Notes: generated by a model not told the origin, from the sequence alone. DNA of 64,000 nt from Prosthecomicrobium sp. N25 (GCF_037203705.1 NZ_JBBCAT010000001.1:1709418-1773417); one strand, 5' to 3'. Positions 29,401 through 37,378 are shown, numbered from the stretch's first letter. Numbers and translations are program-made.

Positions 29401-31976
29401 CCCTCAAGCGCGAGGCTGGCATCCTCGATCGCCACCCGCCCGCCCGCGAGCCGCGGGATCTGGCCGAGCGCGAGTCGCGCGGTCTGCAGGAAGCCGGCGG
29501 GCGCGCCCTCGCCGATCATCATCTCGTCTTCGATCTTGAGCCCGGGCGCGGCCTCGCGCGCGGCGGCGACCACCTCCTGCCGCGCCGCCTCGCCCGGCAC
29601 GAAGCCGGTCAGCCGCAGGCTGCCCATGGCCGAGGTCGCCACCCAGGGATAGGGCGAGATGCGCGGTGCCCCGATCGTGTTGCGCTCGACGACGAAGCCC
29701 GGCGGCAGCTTGTCGGGCGCGAGTGCCGCCGTCAGGGCCATGAAGGATTCCGGGCTCGCGATCTGGCCGTCGAAGGCGAGCGTCCGGCCCGACAGCGAGA
29801 CGCGACCCCGAGCGATGTGCGGCACCTGCTCGAGCGCGAAACGCGCCGCGCGACGGAATTCCGGCGGCTCGCCATCCGCGATGCGGGTGTCGTCCCGCAA
29901 CGCCCGCCCGCCCGCCACCTGGCCGGCGGCGGTCGCGAGGTCGGACTTCGCCTCGTCGGAGGGCACGAACCCGGTCAGCGCGACCGTGTCCCCGTCGATC
30001 GTAATCGCGAAGTCGAACGGCTGCACCAGCGGCGCCCGGATCTGGGCCGTGACCTGTCCGCCCTGGACCGTCGCCGCCTTCAGCGCCGCGAAGCTCTCCG
30101 GGCTGCGGGCCCTGCCTTCGATCGCGACGGTCGTCCCGGACACGGACACGCGGCCGAGGGACAGGCCGGCGAGCCGGTCGATCGCGAAGCCGGCGAGGTC
30201 CTCGAAGCCGGCCGGCGCGCCGCCTGCCACGCGCGTGTCGTCCTGGACGGACTGGCCCGCGAAGGCACGCCGGGCCGTATCGATGAGCCGCGTCCGCGTG
30301 CCGTCGTCCGGGACGTAGCCGCCGAGCACGACCCGGCCGGGCTCCAGCTCGGCCACGAAGGTGAACGGCACGATCTCGGCCGGCCGGACCGCGAGGCGGT
30401 TGCGCCAGTTGCCGGGCAGGGGGCGTCCGAAGTCGCGTTGCAGCGCCCGGTAGCTCTCCGGCGTCGCCGCCGTCCCCTCGATGGCGACGTCCGGTCCCTC
30501 GATCTTGACCGAACCGCTGGCGAGGCCCGCGAGGCCGCCGGTCGCCAGGCGGACCATCTCGACATAGTCGGGCGGGGCGCCGTCGGCGACCCGGATCTGG
30601 TTGACGATCTGGGCGCCGGGAAGAGCGCGCGCGATGCTCTCCTGGATGAGCTGGCGGTCGCCTTCGGACGGGGCGAAGCCGGAGAGCTTGACGCTGCTCC
30701 CGTCCCGAACCGCCTGGAGGCCGTAGGCGCCCGGGGCCGGTCCCGCATCCGGCGCGGGCCCGCGCGGGGCGACCATCGCCCAGTAGACGGCGCCCGCGGC
30801 GACGATGAGTGCCACCAGGACGGCCGCGATCGCCGCGAACGATCCGCGCCGCGGCGCCCCCTCGGACGCCCCGGCGGCGGCCGGCGCGGCGGACGGCCGG
30901 GCGCCGCCGGTGACCACGGAGCCCGTGTCCGCGCGGCCGGCCCCGGTCATCTGGCTCGGCCGTTCGACCCGCGAAGCGGTCACGGCCCGGGCAGAACTGA
31001 CCGAGAAGCTGATCGTGCGGCTCGGATCGTCCGGCGCCGGGAGGCTCTCAACCGCCGGTTCGGCGGCCCAGCCCAGCGCGGCCCTCAGTTCGCCGATCGA
31101 CTGCGGCCGTTCCTCCTCGTCGAGACGGAGCGCGCGGTCGATCCCGTCGAGGAAGCGTGCCGAATATCGGTTCGGCTGCAGCGCCGCGTCCGCGGCCGGG
31201 ACATAGGGGTCGGTCCCTGTCCCGGCGCGCCGCCCGAGGCGCATCACCCGGGTCACGGACGCGATCGGCGGGCTGCCCGCGACCGCCCGGTACAGGACGG
31301 CCCCGAGCGAGTAGATGTCGGTGTAGCGCCCGTGCTGCCCCGGACCGTCCGAATCGGTCTGCTCCGGCGGGGCGTAGCGCATCTGCGCGACCATCTTGGA
31401 CGAGCGGTCCCGATCGATTCCCTGGCCGGCCGCGCCGAAATCGATGAGCACCGGGTCGCCGCTCGGCCGGATCATGATGTTGCGGGGCGTCAGGTCCCGG
31501 TGCATCGTGTTCCGGTCGTGGACATAGTCCACGGCCTCGAAGACCTTCTCGAACAGGAAGCGCAGCTCGTCCTCGGACGGCGGTGTCCCCCGCGCCGTGA
31601 GCCACTGCTCGAAATTCGCCCCCTCGACATACTCCATGACGAGGTAGCAGGTGTTGTTCCAGCGGATGAAGTTCTCGCCGCGGATGATGTACGGATGCTG
31701 GAAGCGGTTGACGACCGCCTTCGCCTCTTCCTGGAACTTCTGCAGCGCGTACTCGTAGGTCCCTTCGCTGACGGCGGTGTCGACCACCACGGTCGCGCCC
31801 GTGCGCGAGGAGATGTCGCGGACGTAGAATTCCTTGATCGCCACCGTCTTGTGGGTGACGTCATTGAACCCCTTGTAAGTGATGCCGAATCCGCCCGCGC
31901 CCAGGATCTCCGTGATCCTGTAGCCGGCCACCTCCGTTCCGATGTCGAGGGCGTAGGGGTACCGCGGGTCTTTCAT
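26478..31976 (-). CDS. Giant Ser/Thr protein kinase with eleven periplasmic BON-like repeats
   Basis: A 1,832-aa membrane protein. Residues 20-300 are a Hanks-type kinase: Gly loop LGAGGFGITYKG (25-36), Lys48 (VAIKEFY), acidic alphaC FQEEAK (81-86), catalytic loop HRDLTPRN (159-166; Thr replaces the usual Lys after HRDL), DFG (179-181) and APPEQ. A low-complexity linker leads to one membrane helix (about 380-402). Outside lie eleven tandem repeats of 116-122 residues (417-1737), each with a GFVPSExxR half and a GAPxxF...IEGxAxxPExY half, like paired BON modules. The last 95 residues are Pro/Arg-rich and end CAASRC. It probably senses an envelope or outer-membrane cue and phosphorylates cytoplasmic proteins. 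Ribosome site AGGA is modest. Porin and SGNH genes flank it. Confidence 0.88.
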   Translation of the reverse strand: MKDPRYPYALDIGTEVAGYRITEILGAGGFGITYKGFNDVTHKTVAIKEFYVRDISSRTGATVVVDTAVSEGTYEYALQKFQEEAKAVVNRFQHPYIIRGENFIRWNNTCYLVMEYVEGANFEQWLTARGTPPSEDELRFLFEKVFEAVDYVHDRNTMHRDLTPRNIMIRPSGDPVLIDFGAAGQGIDRDRSSKMVAQMRYAPPEQTDSDGPGQHGRYTDIYSLGAVLYRAVAGSPPIASVTRVMRLGRRAGTGTDPYVPAADAALQPNRYSARFLDGIDRALRLDEEERPQSIGELRAALGWAAEPAVESLPAPDDPSRTISFSVSSARAVTASRVERPSQMTGAGRADTGSVVTGGARPSAAPAAAGASEGAPRRGSFAAIAAVLVALIVAAGAVYWAMVAPRGPAPDAGPAPGAYGLQAVRDGSSVKLSGFAPSEGDRQLIQESIARALPGAQIVNQIRVADGAPPDYVEMVRLATGGLAGLASGSVKIEGPDVAIEGTAATPESYRALQRDFGRPLPGNWRNRLAVRPAEIVPFTFVAELEPGRVVLGGYVPDDGTRTRLIDTARRAFAGQSVQDDTRVAGGAPAGFEDLAGFAIDRLAGLSLGRVSVSGTTVAIEGRARSPESFAALKAATVQGGQVTAQIRAPLVQPFDFAITIDGDTVALTGFVPSDEAKSDLATAAGQVAGGRALRDDTRIADGEPPEFRRAARFALEQVPHIARGRVSLSGRTLAFDGQIASPESFMALTAALAPDKLPPGFVVERNTIGAPRISPYPWVATSAMGSLRLTGFVPGEAARQEVVAAAREAAPGLKIEDEMMIGEGAPAGFLQTARLALGQIPRLAGGRVAIEDASLALEGTAANPEAYAATLRDLGKLAPGVAPRLAAFVPATVAPYGWSAEFGQGRIRIGGYVPSEEVRSQVVEALKRAQPAATVTDQSLVAAGAPSGFADLAGYAAGRLTDLAEGRATLNGAALRLEGRARSHEAYQQVVARDRDPVPAGGSLVSEVRPAVASPFEWAIVVDPQSVVLSGFAPSAEAKAEAARIAGQAIAGRTLKDETRVADGAPADFAAAVRHLADQARHLQRGRALLRDQGLSVEGLAAGPVDYDDLRRAAAGTLPAGYRLARIAVDPPRISPYAWSVTVDRGQARIAGFAPNDQARRDVMQAAAGVFGATAVRDELMIGDGAPDAFLPMIRYALTQAARLTTGTAAYEDTALSIEGTAATPDMHIALQRDLGKPAAGTSVARSVITPATVAPYVFSADVTGNRVRLAGYIPSEDLRQPLIDQARRAGANASVSDDLKVARGAPAGFAETARFGLQRLAEMAEGRVSIADADLRIEGRARSTEAYAGAAAASRDAVPGGARMAFALKPPVVSPFDWSVLVDGGTVTLTGVVPSEEARREIAAAAGTAAAGRTVRDDSRIADGAPADFVAAAKVALDQVPRLARGRIVLSDRSVTLEGQGAAPDSFDGLKRATLQAALPGTFRVSRFSANAPVVAPYTWQLVKRGGEVKISGYMPSEQARRDLLASAGAVGGWKVSDELLVGDGAPDRFGDIVRIAVTQAQRLESGTVSIVDGSVALDGTAATPEAHQALLQDLGGSLPGGAKARLDVKPATVAPFTWTARLERNRLRLTGYVPSEDERRRVADVLRAALPKGFDLNDETRIAAGAGFDFRAAATFAAERVAELSEGSVVVSDGTLKVTGVARSPDTYKRLQDALEVAALPPGLSVDHEVDPPKAVDAPIVKTPVDRPDKTDRGDKADRPATREPPATREPPARTRRVRPPDEEPPAVIRPPPTTTVRTAPVAPVEPRVVRQPPPPAYNNPTSNCAASRC
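26766..30728 (-). repeat. Eleven ~360-bp tandem repeats with a three-unit higher order
   Basis: Within the kinase gene, residues 417-1737 divide at recurring (A/S)P(Y/F) boundaries: 417-535, 536-651, 652-773, 774-893, 894-1013, 1014-1134, 1135-1254, 1255-1374, 1375-1496, 1497-1615, 1616-1737. Units 1,4,7,10 share GTAATPE and RDLGK-type ends (type A; 4, 7 and 10 also share a G(E/D)GAP turn). Units 2,5,8,11 share GRARSPE-like text (type B). Units 3,6,9 share ADGAPADF and ARGR (type C). The array is therefore (ABC)3AB with a period of about 1,080 bp. Confidence 0.85.
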
Positions 31977-32144
31977 TCAAAATCCTGATCAGAACCGGGC
32001 CCACTATGCCAGCAAAGGCCGCCCGTCGCCACACTGCCAGGGGTGTGCGCGCCAATCCAGACCGCCGCCGCTGAACCGGCGGTGAACGAATTCTCCGTCC
32101 GTCCTGGCCGGCCCGCCGCCCGGGAGTGCCGGCCCGTCCGGAGC

Positions 32145-32177
32145 AAAAAAGAAGGGACCGCGCGGGGCGGTCCCTTC
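32145..32177 (-). terminator. Rho-independent terminator after the porin gene
   Basis: An 11-bp perfect stem (32151-32161 with 32167-32177, GAAGGGACCGC and its complement) with loop of 5 nt is followed on the minus strand by a run of six T (32150-32145). It lies 23 bp past the porin stop, a textbook terminator. The gap from here to the kinase start (31977-32144) shows nothing else. Confidence 0.9.
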
Positions 32178-32199
32178 GGGATCTCGTGCGGTCGGCGGC

Positions 32200-33594
32200 T
32201 CAGAAGCGGCGGTCGACCCGCAAAAGGAACGAAAGCCGGTCTGTGTCGCGGAGGTTGAACTTGTCGCCGGTCGCCGGGTTCTTGACCACGTAGGACGAGG
32301 ACCCGCGCGTGAAGTCGATCATCGCGTAGCCGAGTTCGGCACCGATGCGGAAGTTCTGGGTCGGCGACCATTCGACCAGCGCGAGCGTCTTGTACAGGTC
32401 GTAGTCCGCGCGCGGGCCGACCCCGAAGAGGAGCGTGCGGAAGTCGTCCTCGACCTTGGCGTAGCCGATGCTGCCGGCCAGCCTGATGGTGTCGGTCACG
32501 CCGTAGCCGGCGCCGATATGGCTGGACAGGATCTTGGTGGGCAGGAACTTGCCGCTCGTGATCCGGCTGAACCCGTCTGTCGTGGCGAAGCCGGTGCCGC
32601 CGCCGAGACGGTCGTCATCGGCGCCGACGCCGGAGAACTGGCTTGCCCCGTTGGTATAGGCGAGGCCGGCGTAGACGCTGCCCCGCGGCGTGAAGCGCCA
32701 CTCGCCGCCCACCTGGGCGGCATAGCCCCAGTCGTCCGCCCCGCCGACGTTGACGTTGGCGGGCGCCCTGTTGACCCCGTTGACGATGACGTTTCCGGTC
32801 GCGAGCACGAAGGGCGAGCGGATGACGTGATGGGCCGCCGCCGACGCCTGCACGGTAAAGGTCGGGCTGGTGAACTTCACCGTCCCGATCACGTCCGGAT
32901 ACTTGAAGCCCGCGTAGTTGGACCCGGCCGGCGAGTTGACCCCGTAGGGGCCGATGAAGCCGCGCCGTGCGATCGTCGGATCCTCGAGGGCCAGGGTGGC
33001 CGAGAACCCGCCCTGGCTGACCGTGTAGGCCAGCATGTTGGTGCGCTGGTCGGCCGTCAGCGGGTTCGAATAGGTCAGGAAGAAGGGCAGGTTGAAGTAC
33101 GAGTAGGTAATGCCGGCCGTCAGCCCGCCCCACTGCACGTAGCCCTCGCGCAGGATGGTGCGGTTGAAGCTCAGGTTCCGGGCCGCGAGCGTGACGGGGT
33201 CGAAGGTCTCGTGGAACGTGCCGTTCTCGAACTCGATGCGCGCGACGCTGCGCAGCAGGCCGTACTCGGTGCCCGTGCGGGCCTCGAAGTCAATGCGGGC
33301 GCGGGCCAGCGTCGAGATCGCGTTCCAGTTCCGGTAGGGGTAGGGCGTGACATAGCGGTTCGCCTGCTGGACGAAGCGCTCCTGCGCGTAGTCCGCGTCG
33401 AACCGGACGCCGCCGCCGATCCTGAGGCAGGTCTCCGTCCCCGGAATGTAGAAGAAGCCGGACCCGTACGCGTCGCAGACCTTGACGTAGTCGACCGCGG
33501 CCGGAGCCGGGCGCCCGAGATCGGCCGCGCCTGCCGGGGACCCGACCCAGCCGGCCATCGCCGCACCCATCAGTGACACCAGTACGCGCCGCAT
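32200..33594 (-). CDS. Alphaproteobacterial porin (Omp2/Porin_2 family)
   Basis: Outer-membrane beta-barrel porin of 464 aa. Signal peptide MRRVLVSLMGAAMAGWVGSP...AGA; the mature N-terminus has the family mark VDYVKVCDAYGSGFFYIPGTETCLRIGG with two Cys (quoted in parts: VCDAYGSGFFYIPG, ETCLRIGG). Alternating amphipathic strands follow, ending in DRLSFLLRVDRRF with the C-terminal Phe needed for BAM assembly. ATG 33594 follows AGGGG; two upstream in-frame ATGs (33603, 33615) are less likely. Confidence 0.9.
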   Translation of the reverse strand: MRRVLVSLMGAAMAGWVGSPAGAADLGRPAPAAVDYVKVCDAYGSGFFYIPGTETCLRIGGGVRFDADYAQERFVQQANRYVTPYPYRNWNAISTLARARIDFEARTGTEYGLLRSVARIEFENGTFHETFDPVTLAARNLSFNRTILREGYVQWGGLTAGITYSYFNLPFFLTYSNPLTADQRTNMLAYTVSQGGFSATLALEDPTIARRGFIGPYGVNSPAGSNYAGFKYPDVIGTVKFTSPTFTVQASAAAHHVIRSPFVLATGNVIVNGVNRAPANVNVGGADDWGYAAQVGGEWRFTPRGSVYAGLAYTNGASQFSGVGADDDRLGGGTGFATTDGFSRITSGKFLPTKILSSHIGAGYGVTDTIRLAGSIGYAKVEDDFRTLLFGVGPRADYDLYKTLALVEWSPTQNFRIGAELGYAMIDFTRGSSSYVVKNPATGDKFNLRDTDRLSFLLRVDRRF

Positions 33595-33741
33595 CGCACA
33601 CATCCCCTGAGGCAATCGTCTGTCAGCTTATAGACCGATTCCGTCCAAGACCACGTTACCGGCGGCCGCGGAGCACCGTATCCTGCGGTTTCGCCGCCAC
33701 CAGTTGCGCACCTGCAACAAGGCCGGGTCCAGGCCGTAACG

Positions 33742-34662
33742 TCAGGTCGGCCGCGGGGGCGCGGGCAGGTAGCCCTGGCCGTGTTCGCGCAGGAAGGCCG
33801 CGAGCGCGCTCGGGGCCGGCAGCAGCCGCCGGTGCCGCAATTGGACCACGTACCAGGCCCTGAGGATGGGGAGACCCCTGACGTCGAGCACGACCAGTCG
33901 CCCGTCCCCGATCTCCGCCGCGATGGTATGGGCCGAGATGAACGCGATGCCGAGACCGGCCATCACCGCCTGCTTGATGGTCTCGTTCGATCCCATCTCC
34001 AGGCCGACCCGCGGCTGCAGCCCGTGGCCGGCGAAGAACCGCTCCATCAGGATCCGCGTCCCGGAGCCGGATTCGCGCAAGAGGAAGGTCTCGTCCGCCA
34101 GCGCCTCGGGCGCGAGGTCCCGGGCCGCCGCGAGCGGGTGGTCGGGCGGGGCGATGACCACGTGCGGATGCGGCCCGATCTCCGACAGCTCGACCTCCAG
34201 CTCGTCCGGCGGCCGTCCCATGATCGCCACGTCGACCGCGCCCTCCTTGAGCGCCGCGATGATCTCGCCCCGGTTGCCGATCGTGAGCTTCAGCTCCAGG
34301 CCCGGATGCGCCTTGAGGAAGTCGGCGAGCGCCCGCGGGGCGTAGTACTTGGCCGTCGAGATGACCCCGACCGAAACGACCCCGCGGCCGGCACTGCGCA
34401 GCGCCTCGAGCGCCCGCGTGCAGTCGGCCAGCGCCAGCTCGATCCGCTCCACGGTCGCCAGCACCTCCCGGCCGGCCTCTGTCAGCCGCAGCCCGTCGGC
34501 GAGCCGCTCGACCAGCGGCAGCCCGGCCGCCTCCTCGAGCTGGCGCATCTGGACGGTCACCGCCGGGGGGGTGAGATGCAGCGCCTCCGCCGCGCCCGCG
34601 AAGGAGCCGCTCCGCATCACGGCAGCCAGCGCGCGCAGCTGCTTGAGGGTGACGTGCCGCAT
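33742..34662 (-). CDS. cbbR: LysR-type regulator of the Calvin operon, CbbR
   Basis: A 306-aa LTTR with HTH residues 1-60 (VTLKQLRALAAVMRSGSFAG, then AEALHLTPPAVTVQMRQLEE) and a ligand domain with GVVSVGVISTAKYYAPRALA and VDVAIMGRPPDEL. These match CbbR, which senses reduced-carbon/redox metabolites and activates cbb genes. ATG 34662 follows GGAGCGGAGAG; a longer in-frame reading runs through the promoter region and is rejected. It is divergent from cbbS, the standard CbbR position. Confidence 0.9.
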   Translation of the reverse strand: MRHVTLKQLRALAAVMRSGSFAGAAEALHLTPPAVTVQMRQLEEAAGLPLVERLADGLRLTEAGREVLATVERIELALADCTRALEALRSAGRGVVSVGVISTAKYYAPRALADFLKAHPGLELKLTIGNRGEIIAALKEGAVDVAIMGRPPDELEVELSEIGPHPHVVIAPPDHPLAAARDLAPEALADETFLLRESGSGTRILMERFFAGHGLQPRVGLEMGSNETIKQAVMAGLGIAFISAHTIAAEIGDGRLVVLDVRGLPILRAWYVVQLRHRRLLPAPSALAAFLREHGQGYLPAPPRPT

Positions 34663-34683
34663 GGCTCTCCGCTCCAGCCTCGG

Positions 34684-34697
34684 AATTTCAGGAAATT
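34684..34697. promoter_or_regulatory. Inverted repeat in AT-rich cbbR-cbbS control region
   Basis: AATTTC-AG-GAAATT (34684-34697) is a 6-bp inverted repeat inside an unusually AT-rich stretch (34681-34735) between cbbR and cbbS. LysR proteins bind T-N11-A type dyads here, so this is the likely CbbR site; the exact box is inferred. Confidence 0.5.
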
Positions 34698-34823
34698 TAA
34701 TGCTTGGCCAAAATATCCCAAATTTACTTAAGCCGCACCGCGGCAGATGATCCTGGTTGCGGACAGCGTGTCGTCCGGGTGAGCGCCGCTCCCCGGCCCG
34801 GCCGGTCCGCAAGGGAGCGAAAC

Positions 34824-35243
34824 ATGAAAATCACCCAGGGCCTGTTCACCTTCCTGCCGGAGCTCACGGAGGACCAGATCCGCCGACAGGTCGAATACTG
34901 CCTCGCCAACGACTGGGTCATCAGCATCGACATGACCGACGAGATCGAGTCCCGCGCCACCTACTGGGAGTCCTGGGGCGACCACGACGTCGCCGCCGGA
35001 GGTGTGGCGGGCGTCATGGAGGCGATCCGGGTCTGCCGCAACGCCAACCCGCGCCACCACGTCCGCATCAGCGCCCATGATTCGAGCCGCGGCTTCGAGG
35101 AGGTCCGCCTCTCCTTCATCATCAACCGCCCGCGCGAGGCCTCGGTGTTCCGCATGGAGCGGCCCGAATTCGCCAACCGCGCGCCGCGCTACCGCGTCCA
35201 GCCGCCCGCCATGGAGCGCCGCTTCGGCGGCATGCGCGGCTGA
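34824..35243 (+). CDS. cbbS: Divergent RuBisCO small-subunit-like protein (CbbS)
   Basis: A 139-aa protein. MKITQGLFTFLPELTEDQI, QVEYCLANDW, TYWESWG, CRNANPRHH and SRGFEEVRLSFIINRP match red-type (form IC) small subunits. Two normally conserved stretches differ: the DDPHPRN-type loop reads DEIESRA (39-45) and the P-M-F-D segment after the WG reads DHDVAAGG (53-60). AAGGGAGCG gives the ribosome site. In known operons cbbL immediately precedes cbbS; here 161 bp of control region lies directly between cbbR and cbbS, and no cbbL is in the window. It may pair with a large subunit encoded elsewhere or be a diverging remnant. Confidence 0.82.
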   Translation: MKITQGLFTFLPELTEDQIRRQVEYCLANDWVISIDMTDEIESRATYWESWGDHDVAAGGVAGVMEAIRVCRNANPRHHVRISAHDSSRGFEEVRLSFIINRPREASVFRMERPEFANRAPRYRVQPPAMERRFGGMRG

Positions 35244-35353
35244 GGTCCGACTGACGCGCGAAGGCGACGGCCGCCCGTGAGCCCGGCGCGGACCGGCTCG
35301 GGGCAGCCGAGCGTGGAAATGCGCCGCATGGCCGGCGCCGCCCCGATCGACTA

Positions 35354-35375
35354 GGATCCGCCTCCTGACGGATCC
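35354..35375 (+). promoter_or_regulatory. Hairpin just upstream of cbbX
   Basis: GGATCCG (35354-35360) and CGGATCC (35369-35375) form a perfect 7-bp inverted repeat whose loop reads CCTCCTGA, ending 7 bp before the cbbX ATG. No purine-rich ribosome site is visible, so the structure may affect cbbX translation; role inferred. Confidence 0.35.
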
Positions 35376-35382
35376 TCGCCCC

Positions 35383-36285
35383 ATGATGTCCGATTCCTTG
35401 CCCGGTCCGGATCCGGCGCCCTCCGGGACGCTGGACCTGAAGGCGCTCTATGCGGAAACCGAGATCGGCGCGCTCCTCGCCGAGCTCGATCGCGACCTCG
35501 TGGGCCTCGAGCCCGTCAAGCGGCGGATCCGCGAGATCGCGGCTTTCCTGCTGGTGGTCCGGGCGCGCCAGCGTCTCGGCGTTCCGACCCAGCCGCCGAC
35601 CCTCCACATGTGTTTCACCGGCAACCCGGGCACCGGCAAGACGACCGTCGCCTCCCGAATGGCCGGCATCCTGCACCGCCTCGGCTACATCCGGCGCGGA
35701 CACCTGGTCGCCGTCACGCGCGACGACCTCGTCGGCCAGTACATCGGCCACACGGCTCCGAAAACCAAGGAAGTCCTGAAGCGGGCGCTGGGCGGCGTCC
35801 TGTTCATCGACGAGGCCTACTACCTCTACCGGCCCGAGAACGAGAAGGACTACGGCCAGGAGGCGATCGAAATCCTCCTCCAGGTCATGGAGAACCAGCG
35901 CGACGACCTGGTCGTCATCCTGGCGGGCTACAGGGAGCGGATGGAGGTCTTCTTCGCCGCCAACCCGGGCATCCGCTCGCGCGTCGCCCACCATGTCGAG
36001 TTCCCGGACTACTCCAACGAGGAGCTCTTCGAGATCGCCGGCCGCATCGCCGCCCGCGAGGGCTACCGCTTCTCCGCGGAGGCCGAGGCGGCGCTCGCCG
36101 ACTACGTCGCCCGCCGCCGCACCCAGCCGAACTTCGCCAACGCCCGCTCGATCCGCAACGCCGTCGATCGCGCGCGCCTGCGCCAGGCCAACAGGCTCTT
36201 CCAGGGATCCGGCATCGTCGATCGGGACATGTTGATTACCATCGAGGCTTCGGACATACGAGCAAGTCGTGTCTTCAGGGACTAG
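35383..36285 (+). CDS. cbbX: Red-type RuBisCO activase CbbX
   Basis: AAA+ ATPase of 300 aa that frees inhibited red-type RuBisCO by pulling on the large-subunit C-terminus. Walker A is GNPGTGKT (80-87), Walker B VLFIDEA (139-145), the pore loop YIGHT (120-124), and [18 protein letters not shown] carries the sensor/arginine-finger region. [20 protein letters not shown] is the C-terminal lid. It starts at ATG 35383 or 35386; neither has a clear ribosome site. Its presence argues that a red-type large subunit exists somewhere in the genome. Confidence 0.93.
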   Translation: MMSDSLPGPDPAPSGTLDLKALYAETEIGALLAELDRDLVGLEPVKRRIREIAAFLLVVRARQRLGVPTQPPTLHMCFTGNPGTGKTTVASRMAGILHRLGYIRRGHLVAVTRDDLVGQYIGHTAPKTKEVLKRALGGVLFIDEAYYLYRPENEKDYGQEAIEILLQVMENQRDDLVVILAGYRERMEVFFAANPGIRSRVAHHVEFPDYSNEELFEIAGRIAAREGYRFSAEAEAALADYVARRRTQPNFANARSIRNAVDRARLRQANRLFQGSGIVDRDMLITIEASDIRASRVFRD

Positions 36286-36310
36286 TCCGGCCGGGGAGCC
36301 TCCGCGCGTG

Positions 36311-37378
36311 ATGATGAAGCCGTCGCTCGACGACGTGCTCGCCGACTGGGCGGCGGGCGTGCCCGCCCGTGCCGAGATCGCCCGGACGGTGGCGGCGCTC
36401 GCCGCCGCCGCCGCCGAGATCGCCGGCCTGGTCGCCGACGGCCCGCTGGCCGGCGCGCTCGGCGCCGCCGTCGCCGAGAACGTCCAGGGCGAGGTCCAGA
36501 AGGAGCTCGACCGGATCGCCGACGATCGCTTCCTCGCCGCCGCCGCGGCCTCGCCCGTCGCCGCCTTCGCGTCCGAGGAGCGTGACCACCCGGTCGTGCT
36601 CGATCCCCGCGCGCCGCTGCTCCTGGCCGTCGACCCCCTCGACGGCTCGTCCAACATCGACACCAACGTCTCGATCGGCACGATCTTCTCGATCCTGCCC
36701 GCCCCGCCGGACTTCCCCGCGCTCGCCGCCGAGGCCGGCGCGGCCCTCGAGCATGGCCCGTTCCTGCAGCCCGGCCGCGGCCAGCTCGCCGCCGGCTACG
36801 TGATCTACGGACCGCAGACCGCCCTTGCCCTGACGCTCCGCGCCGGCACCATGCTGTTCACGCTCGACCGCCGGTCCGGCACCTTCCGCCTGACCACGCC
36901 CTCCGTCCGGGTCCCGGAGCGCACGCACGAGTTCGCCATCAACACCGCGAATTCCCGTCACTGGGACGATCCCATCCGCGTCTACGTCGAGGACTGCCTC
37001 GCCGGCGAGGAGGGACCGCGCGGCGAGAACTTCAACATGCGCTGGATCGCCTCGCTGGTCGCCGAGTGCCACCGGATCCTGGTGCGTGGCGGCGTCTTCC
37101 TCTACCCCTCCGACCGCCGCCGGGGATACCACGAGGGCCGGCTGCGCCTCGTCTACGAGGCGAACCCGATATCGCTGCTCGTCGAGGAGGCCGGGGGTGC
37201 CTCGACCACGGGCGAGGTCTCGATCCTCCACGTCGAGCCGCGCCACCTGCACCAGCGGGTGCCCTTCATCTTCGGCTCCAAGACCGAGATCGAGCGGATC
37301 GAGCATCACCATGCCGATCCGCATCCCCACTCCGAGCGCTCCCCGCTGTTCGGCCGCCGCGGCCTGTTCCGGGCCTGA
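36311..37378 (+). CDS. cbbF: Class I fructose-1,6-bisphosphatase CbbF
   Basis: Enzyme of 355 aa hydrolysing fructose-1,6-bisphosphate (and probably sedoheptulose bisphosphate) in the Calvin cycle. ASEERDHPV, LLAVDPLDGSSNIDTNVSIG (metal site) and GGVFLYPSDRRR, then RLVYEANPISLLVEEAGG are class I motifs. The start is uncertain among GTG 36308, ATG 36311 and ATG 36314, all after GGGGAG; a GTG at 36269 would overlap cbbX by 17 bp. The His-rich tail EHHHADPHPH is unusual. Confidence 0.92.
   Translation: MMKPSLDDVLADWAAGVPARAEIARTVAALAAAAAEIAGLVADGPLAGALGAAVAENVQGEVQKELDRIADDRFLAAAAASPVAAFASEERDHPVVLDPRAPLLLAVDPLDGSSNIDTNVSIGTIFSILPAPPDFPALAAEAGAALEHGPFLQPGRGQLAAGYVIYGPQTALALTLRAGTMLFTLDRRSGTFRLTTPSVRVPERTHEFAINTANSRHWDDPIRVYVEDCLAGEEGPRGENFNMRWIASLVAECHRILVRGGVFLYPSDRRRGYHEGRLRLVYEANPISLLVEEAGGASTTGEVSILHVEPRHLHQRVPFIFGSKTEIERIEHHHADPHPHSERSPLFGRRGLFRA

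Noticed and set aside
26286-31988. A 1,900-codon open frame antisense to the kinase gene
   Set aside because: GC-rich codons with GC at third positions leave the opposite strand open. The translation is Arg/Gly/His-rich with no motif, while the minus strand has clear kinase and repeat features.
34704-34823. N-terminal extension of CbbS or a cbbL remnant
   Set aside because: The extra codons have no ribosome site, run through the AT-rich control region and match neither CbbS nor the CbbL C-terminus in any frame.
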